From: an uncultured Amylibacter sp.
Lineage (GTDB): Bacteria > Pseudomonadota > Alphaproteobacteria > Rhodobacterales > Rhodobacteraceae
NCBI GenBank assembly: GCA_943846615.1
Contig: OX044354.1
Coordinates: 186,001 to 250,000, forward strand
Direction: 5' to 3'
DNA: 64,000 nucleotides
Part shown: piece after piece, positions 35,885 to 44,542 of the stretch
Layout: the number at the start of each line of letters is the position of its first letter
Numbering within the stretch: position 1 is the first letter of the stretch
The notes under the pieces: generated by a model
Told to the model about the DNA's origin: nothing
Database searches by the model: none
The model's input: the letters and a program-made list of their open reading frames with translations, nothing else
Position numbers and translations under genes: made by a program

Positions 35885-35924
35885 TGCTTTTATGTTCCGT
35901 TTATACCTCAGGTCTGTGACATGT

Positions 35925-37316
35925 TTACATCATCTTCTTACTTCGTGTCACGACAATATCGAGTTCCTTAATTTTCTTACGCAGCGTATTTCGGTTTATA
36001 CCCAAAAGTTCGGCGGTTTTTATCTGATTTCCACGCGTGGCTGACAAAGACAGTGCAATTAAGGGCATTTCGACCTCTCTTAGGATACGATTATACAGTC
36101 CAGGTGGTGGCAAAATATCGCCGTGTAGATCGAAATAACGTTTTATATGCCACTCAACCGCGGTGGATAGCTTGCCGTTTTCAGGAATCGCATCCTCAGA
36201 AATCGTTTTGCGACCAGAATCGAGGTTCTCAGCAACATGCTCGGCTGAAATTTCGTCTTCGGCATATAAAACGCTGATGCGGTTGATGAAGTTTTCAAGT
36301 TCACGAACATTGCCAAACCAAGGCGCGTTGCGCATCAATTCCAAACCTTTGTTAGAGATTGTTTTCAACGGCAATCCCGTCGCGGCGGCATTTTGCAGGA
36401 AATGGCGCGCCAACAATGGGATGTCGCCGACGCGATCACGCAGGCGTGGTAACAGGATAGATACGACATTTAGGCGATAGAATAGGTCTTCGCGAAATGC
36501 GCCTTGGTTGATCAAATCCTCTAAGCTTTGTCGTGTTGATGAAACCATGCGATAATTACGCTCCTGAACCTCTGAATTTCGCAGCATGTCCAACAGATGT
36601 AATTGCGCTTCGTCCGACATCTCGCCGATTTCATCGAGATAGATCGTAGCATTGGCTGAAGCGCGTTCGATTCCCTGATCTTCAAACCCACCCAGTAAAA
36701 CCCCATCGATACGATCGATAGAGGCTGTTGATGCGCTGATGGTGACGAAATCATTATTCTGGCGAAGGCCAAGGTCATGCAACGTGTGGGCAAGTAAATC
36801 CTTGCCTGTGCCACTTTTGCCTGTGATCAAAACGGACAAGTCGGTGTTGATGACACGGGCCAGCAAACGATAAACATCTTGCATCAACGGAGATGAACCA
36901 ACCAGTGGAATATCGTTGGGGGCATTGGCATCGGTTTGCACAGGAGCGGCACCTGTTTGCGATAATGCTTTGCTAACTTTGGCCAACAACTCTTTCAGAT
37001 CAAAGGGTTTCGGCAGGTAGTCATGTGCGCCCAATTCGGATGCACGAATGGCGGTCATGACGGTGTTTTGAGCCGATACGATTATCACGGGTAAATCGGG
37101 GCGTTTACGATTGATTTTGGGCAATAGATCCAAACCATCTCCATCGGGCATATTCACGTCTGAAATCACAACGTCGCCTTCGCCCTCTTCGATCCAGCGC
37201 CACAATGTTTCCACACTACCCGTTGCGCGAACTTTGCAGCCCGCGCGGGTTAATGCTTGGGATAAGACTGTGCGGATTGTGCGGTCGTCATCTGCAACTA
37301 ATATGGTGCCGTCCAT
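35925..37316 (-). CDS. ntrC: Nitrogen regulation response regulator NtrC
   Basis: Activator of nitrogen-scavenging genes, phosphorylated by NtrB. The receiver (VADDDRTIRTVLSQAL; phospho-Asp in VVISDVNMPDGDGLDL near residue 54) is followed by a AAA+ domain with Walker A GKSGTGKD (~167) and Walker B ATIYLDEIGEMS, then a Fis-type HTH (NQIKTAELLGINRNTLRKKI). The GAFTGA loop is absent; the equivalent region reads LGGFEDQGIERA. This matches the Rhodobacter-type NtrC, which works with sigma70 polymerase. Length is 463 aa. It overlaps ntrB by one base. Confidence 0.97.
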   Translation of the reverse strand: MDGTILVADDDRTIRTVLSQALTRAGCKVRATGSVETLWRWIEEGEGDVVISDVNMPDGDGLDLLPKINRKRPDLPVIIVSAQNTVMTAIRASELGAHDYLPKPFDLKELLAKVSKALSQTGAAPVQTDANAPNDIPLVGSSPLMQDVYRLLARVINTDLSVLITGKSGTGKDLLAHTLHDLGLRQNNDFVTISASTASIDRIDGVLLGGFEDQGIERASANATIYLDEIGEMSDEAQLHLLDMLRNSEVQERNYRMVSSTRQSLEDLINQGAFREDLFYRLNVVSILLPRLRDRVGDIPLLARHFLQNAAATGLPLKTISNKGLELMRNAPWFGNVRELENFINRISVLYAEDEISAEHVAENLDSGRKTISEDAIPENGKLSTAVEWHIKRYFDLHGDILPPPGLYNRILREVEMPLIALSLSATRGNQIKTAELLGINRNTLRKKIKELDIVVTRSKKMM

Positions 37317-38395
37317 CAGGTGCTCTCCTTGGTGCTATTTTTCCAAATCGGAAGTCGTAGAATAAATGCGGTGCCGGTATCCAGAGCATTACACTCAACC
37401 AAGCCGCCGTGATTGGTGACAATTTTTGAAACCAACGACAGACCCAAACCGGTCCCGTTAGCCTTGGATGAAACAAAGGGTTCGAAAACGTCGTTTGCAA
37501 TGTTTTCTGGGATACCTTTACCGTTATCGATAAATTCAATTTGCAGGGGCAGTGTTTCGCGTTTCGTACCTGAAATCGCGAATTTTACGCCGGATTTATA
37601 TGATGTGCGTATACGTATAATCCCGCGGCCCTTTTCGACGGCTTCAGCGGCATTTTTCAACAGGTTTTGAAACACCTGTAACAGTTGATCCGCATCACCA
37701 GAGGCATCGGGCAGTGACGGGTCATATTCCTTGATAAACCGAACATCCGTTCCAAATCCTGCCTGTGCCGAACGGATCGCGCGATCTAAAATGTCGTGAA
37801 TATTGAATGCGTTACGCATTGCGGGACGATCATCGGAAAAATGTTCGAAACGATCAACCAAAGTGCCAATGCGCTTGGCCTCTTGGCCAATCATTTCCGC
37901 CAATTCGGTATCTTCCTCTGAGGTATTCATTGCCAGCAGTTGTGCCGCACCTGAAATGCCAGCCAGTGGATTTCGAATTTCATGCGCTAGCATCGATGCC
38001 ATTGCCGTGACGGATCGTGCGGCCGAACTGTGCGTGATTGACTGGCTCATCTTATGTGCCACACCGGTTGGTTGGATCACCAACAGCATTTGATCCAGCG
38101 AGGCGTCTAGAAAATTCACGTGGATGTCACACAACAACGTGTCGCGTGAAACCGTTGTTAAGCTGACGCCGTACTGCGAAATCGAGGATTTTTCCAACTT
38201 GGCCTGTTTCAAAGTATCCAAAACAACGCCGTTTACGCCAAAATAACGTTCCAACTGTTTGCCAACCATTTGATTTTGCGATGTTTGGGCCAATTGTTCC
38301 GCAGCGGAATTACCCTGGACGACCTTGTGCTCAGAACTGACGACAAATGCGGGAAACGGTAGGTTATTCCACAAGAGTTTGAAATCATCACTCAT
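37316..38395 (-). CDS. ntrB: Nitrogen regulation sensor kinase NtrB
   Basis: Cytosolic histidine kinase/phosphatase controlled by PII protein, acting on NtrC. A PAS domain (residues ~10-110; FPAFVVSSEHKVVQGNSAAEQL) is followed by HisKA with MLAHEIRNPLAGISGAAQLL (phospho-His ~140) and HATPase_c with NLLKNAAEAVE, DNGKGIPENIANDVFEPFVSSKANGTGLGLSLV. No membrane segment. Length is 359 aa. It is coupled on both sides: ATGA with dusB and TGATG with ntrC, the classical nifR3-ntrB-ntrC operon. Confidence 0.97.
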   Translation of the reverse strand: MSDDFKLLWNNLPFPAFVVSSEHKVVQGNSAAEQLAQTSQNQMVGKQLERYFGVNGVVLDTLKQAKLEKSSISQYGVSLTTVSRDTLLCDIHVNFLDASLDQMLLVIQPTGVAHKMSQSITHSSAARSVTAMASMLAHEIRNPLAGISGAAQLLAMNTSEEDTELAEMIGQEAKRIGTLVDRFEHFSDDRPAMRNAFNIHDILDRAIRSAQAGFGTDVRFIKEYDPSLPDASGDADQLLQVFQNLLKNAAEAVEKGRGIIRIRTSYKSGVKFAISGTKRETLPLQIEFIDNGKGIPENIANDVFEPFVSSKANGTGLGLSLVSKIVTNHGGLVECNALDTGTAFILRLPIWKNSTKEST

Positions 38396-39375
38396 CCTAT
38401 CTCTCCGATATGATCGGGCAAATCATCAATCATCGATAATGCCACGTTGGGGTCTTTTTGGGTTTGTAATGCGCGGCGTTGATCGGGCGTTACAGGGAGG
38501 TCGTCCATGTACCAGCCCAGATGTTTACGCGCGACTTTATTGCCATGTTCTGGGCCGTAAAAATCAATCATCGCCACGTAGTGTGATTTAATCATATCGC
38601 GCAAATCATTGTTCTTAGGAATTTTTGGTGCAGGTGTCCCGAAAATATCTGCGGCTACCTGCGCCAACAACCAAGGTTTGCCTTGGGCCCCACGTCCAAT
38701 CATCACGCCATCTGCGCCAGATTGTTGCAACGCAGTTTTAGCGGTGACGGTATCGATAATATCGCCGTTTGCAATGACGGGAACGTCAACCGATTCTTTG
38801 ACCCTACGGATCGCATTCCAATCCGCCGCACCTTTATAGAACTGGCACCGCGTGCGACCGTGAATTGTGATCATCTGAACACCTGCATTTTGCGCACTTC
38901 GGGCCAATTGCGGCGCGTTCAAATCGTCGTCGTCCCAGCCTAATCGCGTTTTCAATGTGACAGGTACATCAACGGCATTCACCACCGCTTCTATCAACCG
39001 CAACGCCAGATCGGGCGTGCGCATCAATGCCGAACCTGCGGCGCCATTCACTACACTCTTGGCAGGGCAACCCATATTAATATCAATAACTTGCGCCCCC
39101 TTCGCGGCAACAAACTTGGCGCTTTCGGCCATCCAATGGGCATCGCGACCTGCTATCTGTACGGATGTAAATTCTGCGTTCAATCCCAGTTCGGCACGGG
39201 CATGGGCGGATTGGCCCTTTTGCATTATTTCATGGCTAGCGACCATTTCAGACACCACAAGGCCAGCGCCAAAGCTGGACACGAGATCACGAAACGGTAA
39301 ATCAGTGATTCCCGCCAGTGGTGACAACAGTACAGGTGGTGAAATTGCCTGTTTACCAATCATAATCGTACCCAT
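38392..39375 (-). CDS. dusB: tRNA-dihydrouridine synthase DusB (NifR3)
   Basis: FMN enzyme that reduces uridines in the tRNA D-loop. The N-terminus LSPLAGITDLPFRDLVSSFGAGLVVSEM, the catalytic NMGCPAKSVVNGAAGSALM (Cys ~107) and the FMN-phosphate motif GADGVMIGRGAQGKPWL are all present. Length of 327 aa is normal. It heads the operon with ntrB and ntrC. It is divergent from ispDF; the gap to the ispDF start is ~80 bp. Confidence 0.97.
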   Translation of the reverse strand: MGTIMIGKQAISPPVLLSPLAGITDLPFRDLVSSFGAGLVVSEMVASHEIMQKGQSAHARAELGLNAEFTSVQIAGRDAHWMAESAKFVAAKGAQVIDINMGCPAKSVVNGAAGSALMRTPDLALRLIEAVVNAVDVPVTLKTRLGWDDDDLNAPQLARSAQNAGVQMITIHGRTRCQFYKGAADWNAIRRVKESVDVPVIANGDIIDTVTAKTALQQSGADGVMIGRGAQGKPWLLAQVAADIFGTPAPKIPKNNDLRDMIKSHYVAMIDFYGPEHGNKVARKHLGWYMDDLPVTPDQRRALQTQKDPNVALSMIDDLPDHIGEIG

Positions 39376-39456
39376 GATTAATTAATGAGCAAATTCACAA
39401 GGCATGGCAAGCGCAAACGCGCTTGCATGCGAAAAAAGGCTAACTATAACAGGGAA

Positions 39457-40602
39457 ATGGAAACAATTTCTGCTCTGATCGTTGCGGCTGGCCGCGGAAC
39501 CCGTGCCGGTGGTGGGGTGCCGAAACAATATCGCGAATTGAATGGTAAGGCGGTTTTGGCCCATACAGTTGAAGCAATGCTGGCGAATGCGCAAATTGAT
39601 GCGGTGCGGTGTGTTATTCACCCAGATGACCACGAATTATATACCTGCGCGATCAATGCGATTGAGGACCATCGGCTTCAATCACCCGTTTTGGGGGGTG
39701 AAACGCGTTCAGAAAGTGTTTTGAACGGCATTTCGGCAATCGATAGTGATTTTGTTTTGATCCATGACGGTGCGCGACCACTCGTACCCCAAGACGCCTT
39801 GGATCGTGTCATTGCTGGGGCAAAGCGGACTGATGCATGTTTTCTGGCGATTCCAGTGACCGATGCATTGTGGCAGGTTGATGCCGGCGTTGCGTCACAC
39901 GCCCGGCCACGGGACACTTTGTGGCGCGGGCAAACACCGCAGGCGTTTCGAACCGCATTGATAAAGAATGCGCATACCCAAGCAACGAAGCCCGCAGACG
40001 ACGATGTCGCGATCGCACGAAATGCTGGAATTACAGTGACCCCGATCCTTGGGTCTGAACAGAATATAAAAATAACCCACGCCAGTGATTTCAGACTGGC
40101 CGCCCGCCTGATCGGAGAGACAATGGATATACGCGTTGGCAACGGATATGACGTACACGCCTTGGGCGATGGTGATCATGTTATTTTGAACGGGATTAAA
40201 ATCCCGCATACCGCTGCAATGATTGGGCATTCAGATGCAGATGTTGCAATGCACACCATTACGGACGCTATTTTCGGCGCATTGGCAGAGGGCGACATTG
40301 GCCAATGGTTCCCACCCAGCGATGATCAATGGAAAGGTGCTGCGTCTGACATCTTCTTACGCAAGGCGGTAGAACGCGCCGAGGCACGTGGATTTAAAAT
40401 CACGCATGTGGATTGCACGATTATTTGTGAAATGCCGAAAATTGGCCCACATGCACAGGCAATGCGCGAAAATTTGGTTGAAATATTGGGAATTGAGATG
40501 GATCGCATTTCAGTTAAAGCAACGACATCAGAAAAGCTGGGCTTTACGGGGCGCGGTGAAGGGATTGCGGCGCAAGCGACGGCAACTTTGGTGAAAACAT
40601 GA
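39457..40602 (+). CDS. ispDF: Bifunctional IspD/IspF enzyme of the MEP isoprenoid pathway
   Basis: Carries out the CDP-ME synthesis and MEcPP synthesis steps in one chain. Residues ~1-222 are IspD (ALIVAAGRGTRAGGGVPKQYREL; IHDGARPLVPQDALDRVI; RGQTPQAFR), and ~224-381 are IspF (DIRVGNGYDVHAL; IGHSDADVAMHTITDAIFGALAEGDIG; ATTSEKLGFTGRGEGIAAQA). The metal ligands of IspF (D, H, H) are visible. ATG 39457 has AGGGAA just before it and starts the conserved sequence, so I prefer it to 39385. The fusion is common in alphaproteobacteria. The end overlaps pgpA (ATGA). Confidence 0.97.
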   Translation: METISALIVAAGRGTRAGGGVPKQYRELNGKAVLAHTVEAMLANAQIDAVRCVIHPDDHELYTCAINAIEDHRLQSPVLGGETRSESVLNGISAIDSDFVLIHDGARPLVPQDALDRVIAGAKRTDACFLAIPVTDALWQVDAGVASHARPRDTLWRGQTPQAFRTALIKNAHTQATKPADDDVAIARNAGITVTPILGSEQNIKITHASDFRLAARLIGETMDIRVGNGYDVHALGDGDHVILNGIKIPHTAAMIGHSDADVAMHTITDAIFGALAEGDIGQWFPPSDDQWKGAASDIFLRKAVERAEARGFKITHVDCTIICEMPKIGPHAQAMRENLVEILGIEMDRISVKATTSEKLGFTGRGEGIAAQATATLVKT

Positions 40603-41102
40603 CAAAATTTATTGCAACTTGGTTTTATTCGGGCCTGATTAAGCCCGCGCCAGGCACATGGGGATCATTGGCCGCCCTGCCCTTTGCATACCTGATGTTA
40701 TGGGCTGGTTGGGGAATTTGGGCGTTGATGATCGCCTGTTTGGTGATTTTCATTTTGGGATGGTGGGCAACGTTTGAGGAAACCAAAGATAAGGACGATC
40801 ATGACCCTGGCGAAATCGTGATTGATGAAGTTGTTGGCCAATGGTTGGCGCTAAGCCCGCTGTTTTTGTTCAACACTATGTTTAATATGTCCGACAAAAC
40901 TGGGTTTCACAGCACAGGCTTCTACATTTCGTTCGCGCTGGCGTTTGGTCTGTTTCGTCTGTTCGACATTCTGAAACCTTGGCCTGTCAGCTGGGCGGAT
41001 AAAAAGTCGACACCATTTGGGGTGATGTTTGACGATGTGTTGGCAGGGATCATGGCAGCAATTACAATGGTTGCGATTATCCTGTTGGGAATGTTTTTTT
41101 GA
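40599..41102 (+). CDS. pgpA: Phosphatidylglycerophosphatase A
   Basis: Dephosphorylates phosphatidylglycerol phosphate in membrane lipid synthesis. The N-terminus KPAPGTWGSLAALPFAYLM (residues ~14-32) and the acidic DDHDPGEIVIDEVVGQWLAL (~66-85) are signatures, followed by RLFDILKPWPVSWADKK...GVMFDDVLAGI. Four membrane segments, 167 aa. It overlaps ispDF by 4 bp and the cinA-like gene by 1 bp, so the three form an operon. Confidence 0.95.
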   Translation: MTKFIATWFYSGLIKPAPGTWGSLAALPFAYLMLWAGWGIWALMIACLVIFILGWWATFEETKDKDDHDPGEIVIDEVVGQWLALSPLFLFNTMFNMSDKTGFHSTGFYISFALAFGLFRLFDILKPWPVSWADKKSTPFGVMFDDVLAGIMAAITMVAIILLGMFF

Positions 41103-41578
41103 TGAAACCAGTTGTTGAATCTCTGCTAACATTAGCGAAAGAACGTGGATTGAAAATTTCCACCGCAGAGAGTTGTACCGGCGGGTTGATTTCTGCAGGC
41201 CTGACCGAGGTGGCTGGTTCATCTGCGGTTTTCGAATATGGATTTGTCACCTATGCGAACAAGGCCAAAATCGACATGTTAGGTGTGACGTCTGAATCGT
41301 TGGAAGCATACGGCGCCGTCAGTGAACAAGTTGCGGGCGAGATGGCATTGGGAGCCTTGGATCGATCCGGTGCGGACATAGCCGTTTCTGTTACGGGCAT
41401 CGCCGGCCCCGGTGGATCGGAATTCAAACCAGAAGGTCGCGTCTGTTTTGGATTGGCACAACGCGACGGCGAAACAATTACCCAGACAGTGGAATTTGGC
41501 GCTATCGGGCGTGAAAACGTGCGCAAACTGACAACACAAAACGCTTTAAAACTGCTCCTTGATAAAATATCAAACTGA
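41102..41578 (+). CDS. pncC: Nicotinamide-nucleotide amidohydrolase (CinA C-terminal type)
   Basis: Hydrolyses nicotinamide mononucleotide to nicotinic acid mononucleotide in NAD recycling. The protein is just the CinA C-terminal domain: ISTAESCTGGLISAGLTEVAGSS (residues ~18-40), FVTYANKAKIDMLGV and SVTGIAGPGGS (~98-108). Length of 158 aa is typical for stand-alone PncC. ATG 41102 overlaps the pgpA TGA by one base; an upstream TTG at 41099 is less likely. Relatives are often annotated as CinA family protein. Confidence 0.93.
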   Translation: MKPVVESLLTLAKERGLKISTAESCTGGLISAGLTEVAGSSAVFEYGFVTYANKAKIDMLGVTSESLEAYGAVSEQVAGEMALGALDRSGADIAVSVTGIAGPGGSEFKPEGRVCFGLAQRDGETITQTVEFGAIGRENVRKLTTQNALKLLLDKISN

Positions 41579-41616
41579 TTAATTTTTAGCGTCATTTTTT
41601 GCATATGCCTATTTTT

Positions 41617-41644
41617 TGCGCAATGACAGTGTTTTTATTGTGCA
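41617..41644. promoter_or_regulatory. Inverted repeat in the amtB promoter region
   Basis: TGCGCAAT and ATTGTGCA form 8-bp arms with one mismatch, 12 bp apart, about 75 bp before the amtB start. The TGC...GCA borders resemble NtrC binding sites. I see no sigma54 -24/-12 element, which agrees with an NtrC that lacks GAFTGA. A direct role is inference. Confidence 0.4.
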
Positions 41645-41717
41645 GTTTTTAATTACCACCTTCCCAAATGGATATTCATTCCCCAAAAGACCCACACTTT
41701 AAAAAAGGGGAATAAAA

Positions 41718-42899
41718 ATGAACGGTGCTGATACAGCGTGGATTCTAGTTGCAACCGCCTTGGTGTTATTTATGACACTTCCTGGCTTAGCTTTGTTTTA
41801 TGGCGGTCTTGTGCGTGCGCGCAACGTATTGTCGGTTTTCATGCAATGTTTTGCCATTGCATGTTTGATGTCAGTTCTGTGGCTGGCGTTTGGTTATTCA
41901 ATCGCATTTGGTGAAGGCAATATGTATTGGGGCGGTTTGGGCAAAATGTTCCTAAACGGTGTTGATGCTGAAACATTATCTGGCACAATTCCAGAGGTTT
42001 TGTTCTTTGCGTTCCAAATGACGTTTGCGATCATTACACCTGCGTTGATCGTAGGTGCCTATGTTGAGCGTATCTCGTTCTCATTCGTAATGGTATTTTC
42101 CGGTCTATGGATGTTGTTGGTATACGCACCAGTAACACACTGGATCTGGGGTGGCGGTATGCTGTCCGGCGGTGAAGGCGCGTTGTTTGAAAACGGCGTG
42201 AAAGATTTCGCTGGCGGTATCGTTGTTCACGAAACTGCAGGTATTGCGGCTTTGATCATCGCCATCGTTCTGGGCGCACGTCGTAACAAAAACGTTCCTC
42301 CGCACAATCCTGGTTATGTTATGCTGGGCGCTGCGATGTTGTGGGTTGGTTGGTTCGGCTTTAACGGCGGATCACAGTTGGCAGCTGATGGTGGCGCTGC
42401 GATGGCCTTGACGGTTACGCATATTTCTGCGGCAACGGCGTCTTTGACATGGGCACTGTATGAGCGTGTGAAATACGGTAAAGCATCCTTGGTTGGCCTT
42501 GTTACAGGTACAATCGCTGGTTTGGCGTCAATCACCCCGGCATCTGGTTGGGTTTCCCCAGTAGAGGCATTGTTGATCGGTGCGGTCGCAGGTGTTGGTT
42601 GTCAGATCATGTGTGAAGTGATCAAAGGCTGGTTCAACATCGACGATACATTGGACGTATTCGCGGTACACGGTGTTGGTGGTATATTTGGTACCATCAT
42701 GTTGGCCGTATTTGGTTACGCAGGCTGGACAGAGCAAATTGGTGCGTTGCTGGTTGTAGGCGTCTTTACAATCGTAGTCACATATATCCTTGTGAAATTG
42801 GTTGCGCTGGTATGCCCAATCCGTGTTTCAGAGGAAGACGAGATCACAGGTTTGGATCAATCTTCGCACGGTGAACGCGCATATGACATGGCGTCATAA
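41718..42899 (+). CDS. amtB: Ammonium transporter
   Basis: Trimeric membrane channel for ammonium. Eleven helices are expected; visible family parts are WILVATALVLFMTLPGLALFYGGLVRARNVLS at the start, the pore histidines in GGIVVHETAGIAAL (near residue 170) and DVFAVHGVGGIFGT (near 317), and WVGWFGFNGGSQLAADG. There is no signal peptide and the length is 393 aa. A glnK gene, normally directly upstream, is missing; the gene is alone between the cinA-like gene and a pseudogene. A strong terminator follows at 42918. Confidence 0.96.
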   Translation: MNGADTAWILVATALVLFMTLPGLALFYGGLVRARNVLSVFMQCFAIACLMSVLWLAFGYSIAFGEGNMYWGGLGKMFLNGVDAETLSGTIPEVLFFAFQMTFAIITPALIVGAYVERISFSFVMVFSGLWMLLVYAPVTHWIWGGGMLSGGEGALFENGVKDFAGGIVVHETAGIAALIIAIVLGARRNKNVPPHNPGYVMLGAAMLWVGWFGFNGGSQLAADGGAAMALTVTHISAATASLTWALYERVKYGKASLVGLVTGTIAGLASITPASGWVSPVEALLIGAVAGVGCQIMCEVIKGWFNIDDTLDVFAVHGVGGIFGTIMLAVFGYAGWTEQIGALLVVGVFTIVVTYILVKLVALVCPIRVSEEDEITGLDQSSHGERAYDMAS

Positions 42900-42917
42900 G
42901 TCAATTACATAGAATTC

Positions 42918-42947
42918 AAAGGCCGCCCAAATGGGGCGGCCTTTTTT
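42918..42947 (+). terminator. Intrinsic terminator of amtB
   Basis: GGCCGCCC and GGGCGGCC form a perfect 8-bp stem with a 5-base loop (extended by AAA/TTT), followed by six T. It lies 18 bp after the amtB stop codon. Confidence 0.92.
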
Positions 42948-42950
42948 GTT

Positions 42951-43232
42951 TTAAAAGGCGAATGACAAACCCAGCTTTGCTGACGTCATACCATCCGCTG
43001 AGTGACTAAACGTTTAACCACCAGAAACATAATCAATGATCTCGTCATAGAATGTTTGAGAAACGTCTCCGCGAAGTGACATATTGGATGATGCATTAAG
43101 CTTATGCTTAAACCCAAGTGCGATCACGGGTCTAAAAAGCGTCTTGGAGCCCCTAGCTGGGACGTGAATGGCAATAAGTCCAGCAGGGTTGATATCGTTA
43201 AATTCTACGTCAACTTGTGTCGCGCTATTCAT
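42951..43232 (-). pseudogene. Remnant of an outer-membrane beta-barrel C-terminus
   Basis: A frame from ATG 43232, inside the end of the COQ10-type gene, reads MNSATQVDVEFNDINPAG...LFRPVIALGFKHKLNASSNMSLRGDVSQTFYDEIIDYVSGG and meets TAA at 43014. In the same frame it continues for 20 codons to MTSAKLGLSFAF and a stop at 42951. The ending in alternating hydrophobic residues with terminal Phe is the outer-membrane-barrel insertion signal, and the part before looks like barrel strands. So this is the last ~90 residues of an autotransporter- or porin-like protein, without signal peptide and with an internal stop. Family not identified. Confidence 0.6.
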
Positions 43233-43668
43233 ACAATTCTTTTGCACGATCTTCGAAAGCGCGAACGATACGACGCATTGCTTCGCCAAACACAACACCA
43301 ATCAGTTTTTGTAGAACCTTGGATTTGAATTCGAAATCTACAAAGAAATCCGCATCACAACCTGTTTCGGTATCGATGAATTTCCAATTGTTTTTAAGGT
43401 ACTTGAACGGCCCGTCCAGATATTCGACCAGTATTTCGGTGTTATTTGCATCCAATGTTACCCGCGACCCAAAACGTTCTCGAAAAACCTTGAATGCGAT
43501 CACCAGATCGGCATCGATGATTTCGGGTTGTTGATCCGATGAGACATTGCGAATACGCGCAGCTGCACACCATGGCAGAAAATCGGGATAGCTGCCAACG
43601 TCTGCCACCAGATCGTACATCTGTTGGGCACTGTAAGGCATGGATCGTTTTTCTGCATGGGTCGGCAT
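43225..43668 (-). CDS. COQ10/RatA-type START-domain protein
   Basis: Polyketide-cyclase/START-like protein related to mitochondrial Coq10 (ubiquinone binding) and E. coli RatA. The opening PTHAEKRSMPYSAQQMYDLVADVGSYPDFLPWCAAARI and the C-terminal VLQKLIGVVFGEAMRRIVRAFEDRAKELY are diagnostic; 147 aa. A lipid or quinone chaperone function is more likely in this lineage than a toxin function, since no ratB partner is present. It is transcribed toward amtB; its end overlaps the barrel remnant by 8 bp. Confidence 0.9.
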   Translation of the reverse strand: MPTHAEKRSMPYSAQQMYDLVADVGSYPDFLPWCAAARIRNVSSDQQPEIIDADLVIAFKVFRERFGSRVTLDANNTEILVEYLDGPFKYLKNNWKFIDTETGCDADFFVDFEFKSKVLQKLIGVVFGEAMRRIVRAFEDRAKELYE

Positions 43669-43827
43669 AGTGCCTATTTAGGCGTTGTGCAGCGGATCGT
43701 CACCCCCCAAATTCGACACATACGCAAAAGTTAACTTTGTCTAAAATCCAACGCAAATAACAAACCTAGGTAAAGATTTTTTTACCATAGTCAGCCAACC
43801 TTTTTCAAAAATATTTGAGGAAAGAAA

Positions 43828-44496
43828 ATGGACGAAGAAAAAGAAAACGTAGACTCAGAATCCCCTTCAGATTGGCAACTTACGGATGGTAAATGGGAGT
43901 ATGTCCCAGTGATGTCTCAAGTTTCGGAGGCGATCGACTTTGAAGATCAAGCTTCACCCGCGACAGATTTGAATACCTCATATTTCGGAACGAACTTTGA
44001 TCCCGTCATTGATCAAGATGATGATCTTGGGCGGACCATCTCTGACGAAGAGAATGTTATAAGTACGACAGATGATGTGTCGGATCATGATGATACGTCG
44101 CCCCTCGTTGCACGGCCTGATATTAACGACCAAGACGTCTTAGAGACTCATCCCTTTGTGTCGGACCTTTCTTCCGACGAAACATCCACTTTGTCTGATG
44201 GGGCTCAAAATTTAGACTCTCTTGTAGATACATCGTTGATATTTAGTCATAGTAAATTTTACCAAACACAAAACGATGACTTTGCCGTCGTTCGCGATAT
44301 TGTAACGCCACCAACTCTCGAAGACACACGTATTTTTAGTTTAGACAAATTCGGTGTATCAGATGGCATAGATGTTGTTTCAATTCAGGACATGCTTGTA
44401 AACTTCGATGGGCTTAAGCCCGACAACCTAGTTCAAGAACCAAATTCTGAAAGTAATGATACAGATGACATTTCTGATGAGCTGCCTTTGATTTAG
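43828..44496 (+). CDS. Highly acidic hypothetical protein
   Basis: Unrecognised. The 222-residue chain has 55 Asp/Glu against 9 Lys/Arg by my count, no cysteine, no signal peptide and no membrane segment. Only the N-terminus (SDWQLTDGKWEYVPV, residues ~14-28) and the C-terminal third (RDIVTPPTLEDTRIFSLDKFGVSDGIDVVSIQDML) look folded; the middle is low-complexity Asp/Ser/Thr and probably disordered. A very good ribosome site (GAGGAAAGAAA) precedes ATG 43828, which supports a real gene. It is alone in a 0.85-kb slot between the COQ10-type gene and hpt. Confidence 0.7.
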   Translation: MDEEKENVDSESPSDWQLTDGKWEYVPVMSQVSEAIDFEDQASPATDLNTSYFGTNFDPVIDQDDDLGRTISDEENVISTTDDVSDHDDTSPLVARPDINDQDVLETHPFVSDLSSDETSTLSDGAQNLDSLVDTSLIFSHSKFYQTQNDDFAVVRDIVTPPTLEDTRIFSLDKFGVSDGIDVVSIQDMLVNFDGLKPDNLVQEPNSESNDTDDISDELPLI

Positions 44497-44542
44497 CGAC
44501 AGTCCATAGTATGCAGGTTCCATAAGCATTCAGGGAACCACG

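Noticed and set aside
41579..41717. A sigma54 (-24/-12) promoter before amtB
   Set aside because: I looked for TGGCAC-N5-TTGC and found no acceptable match.
43225..43668. RatA toxin of a toxin-antitoxin pair
   Set aside because: The protein belongs to the COQ10/RatA family, but no ratB-like partner adjoins it, so quinone/lipid binding is the better description.
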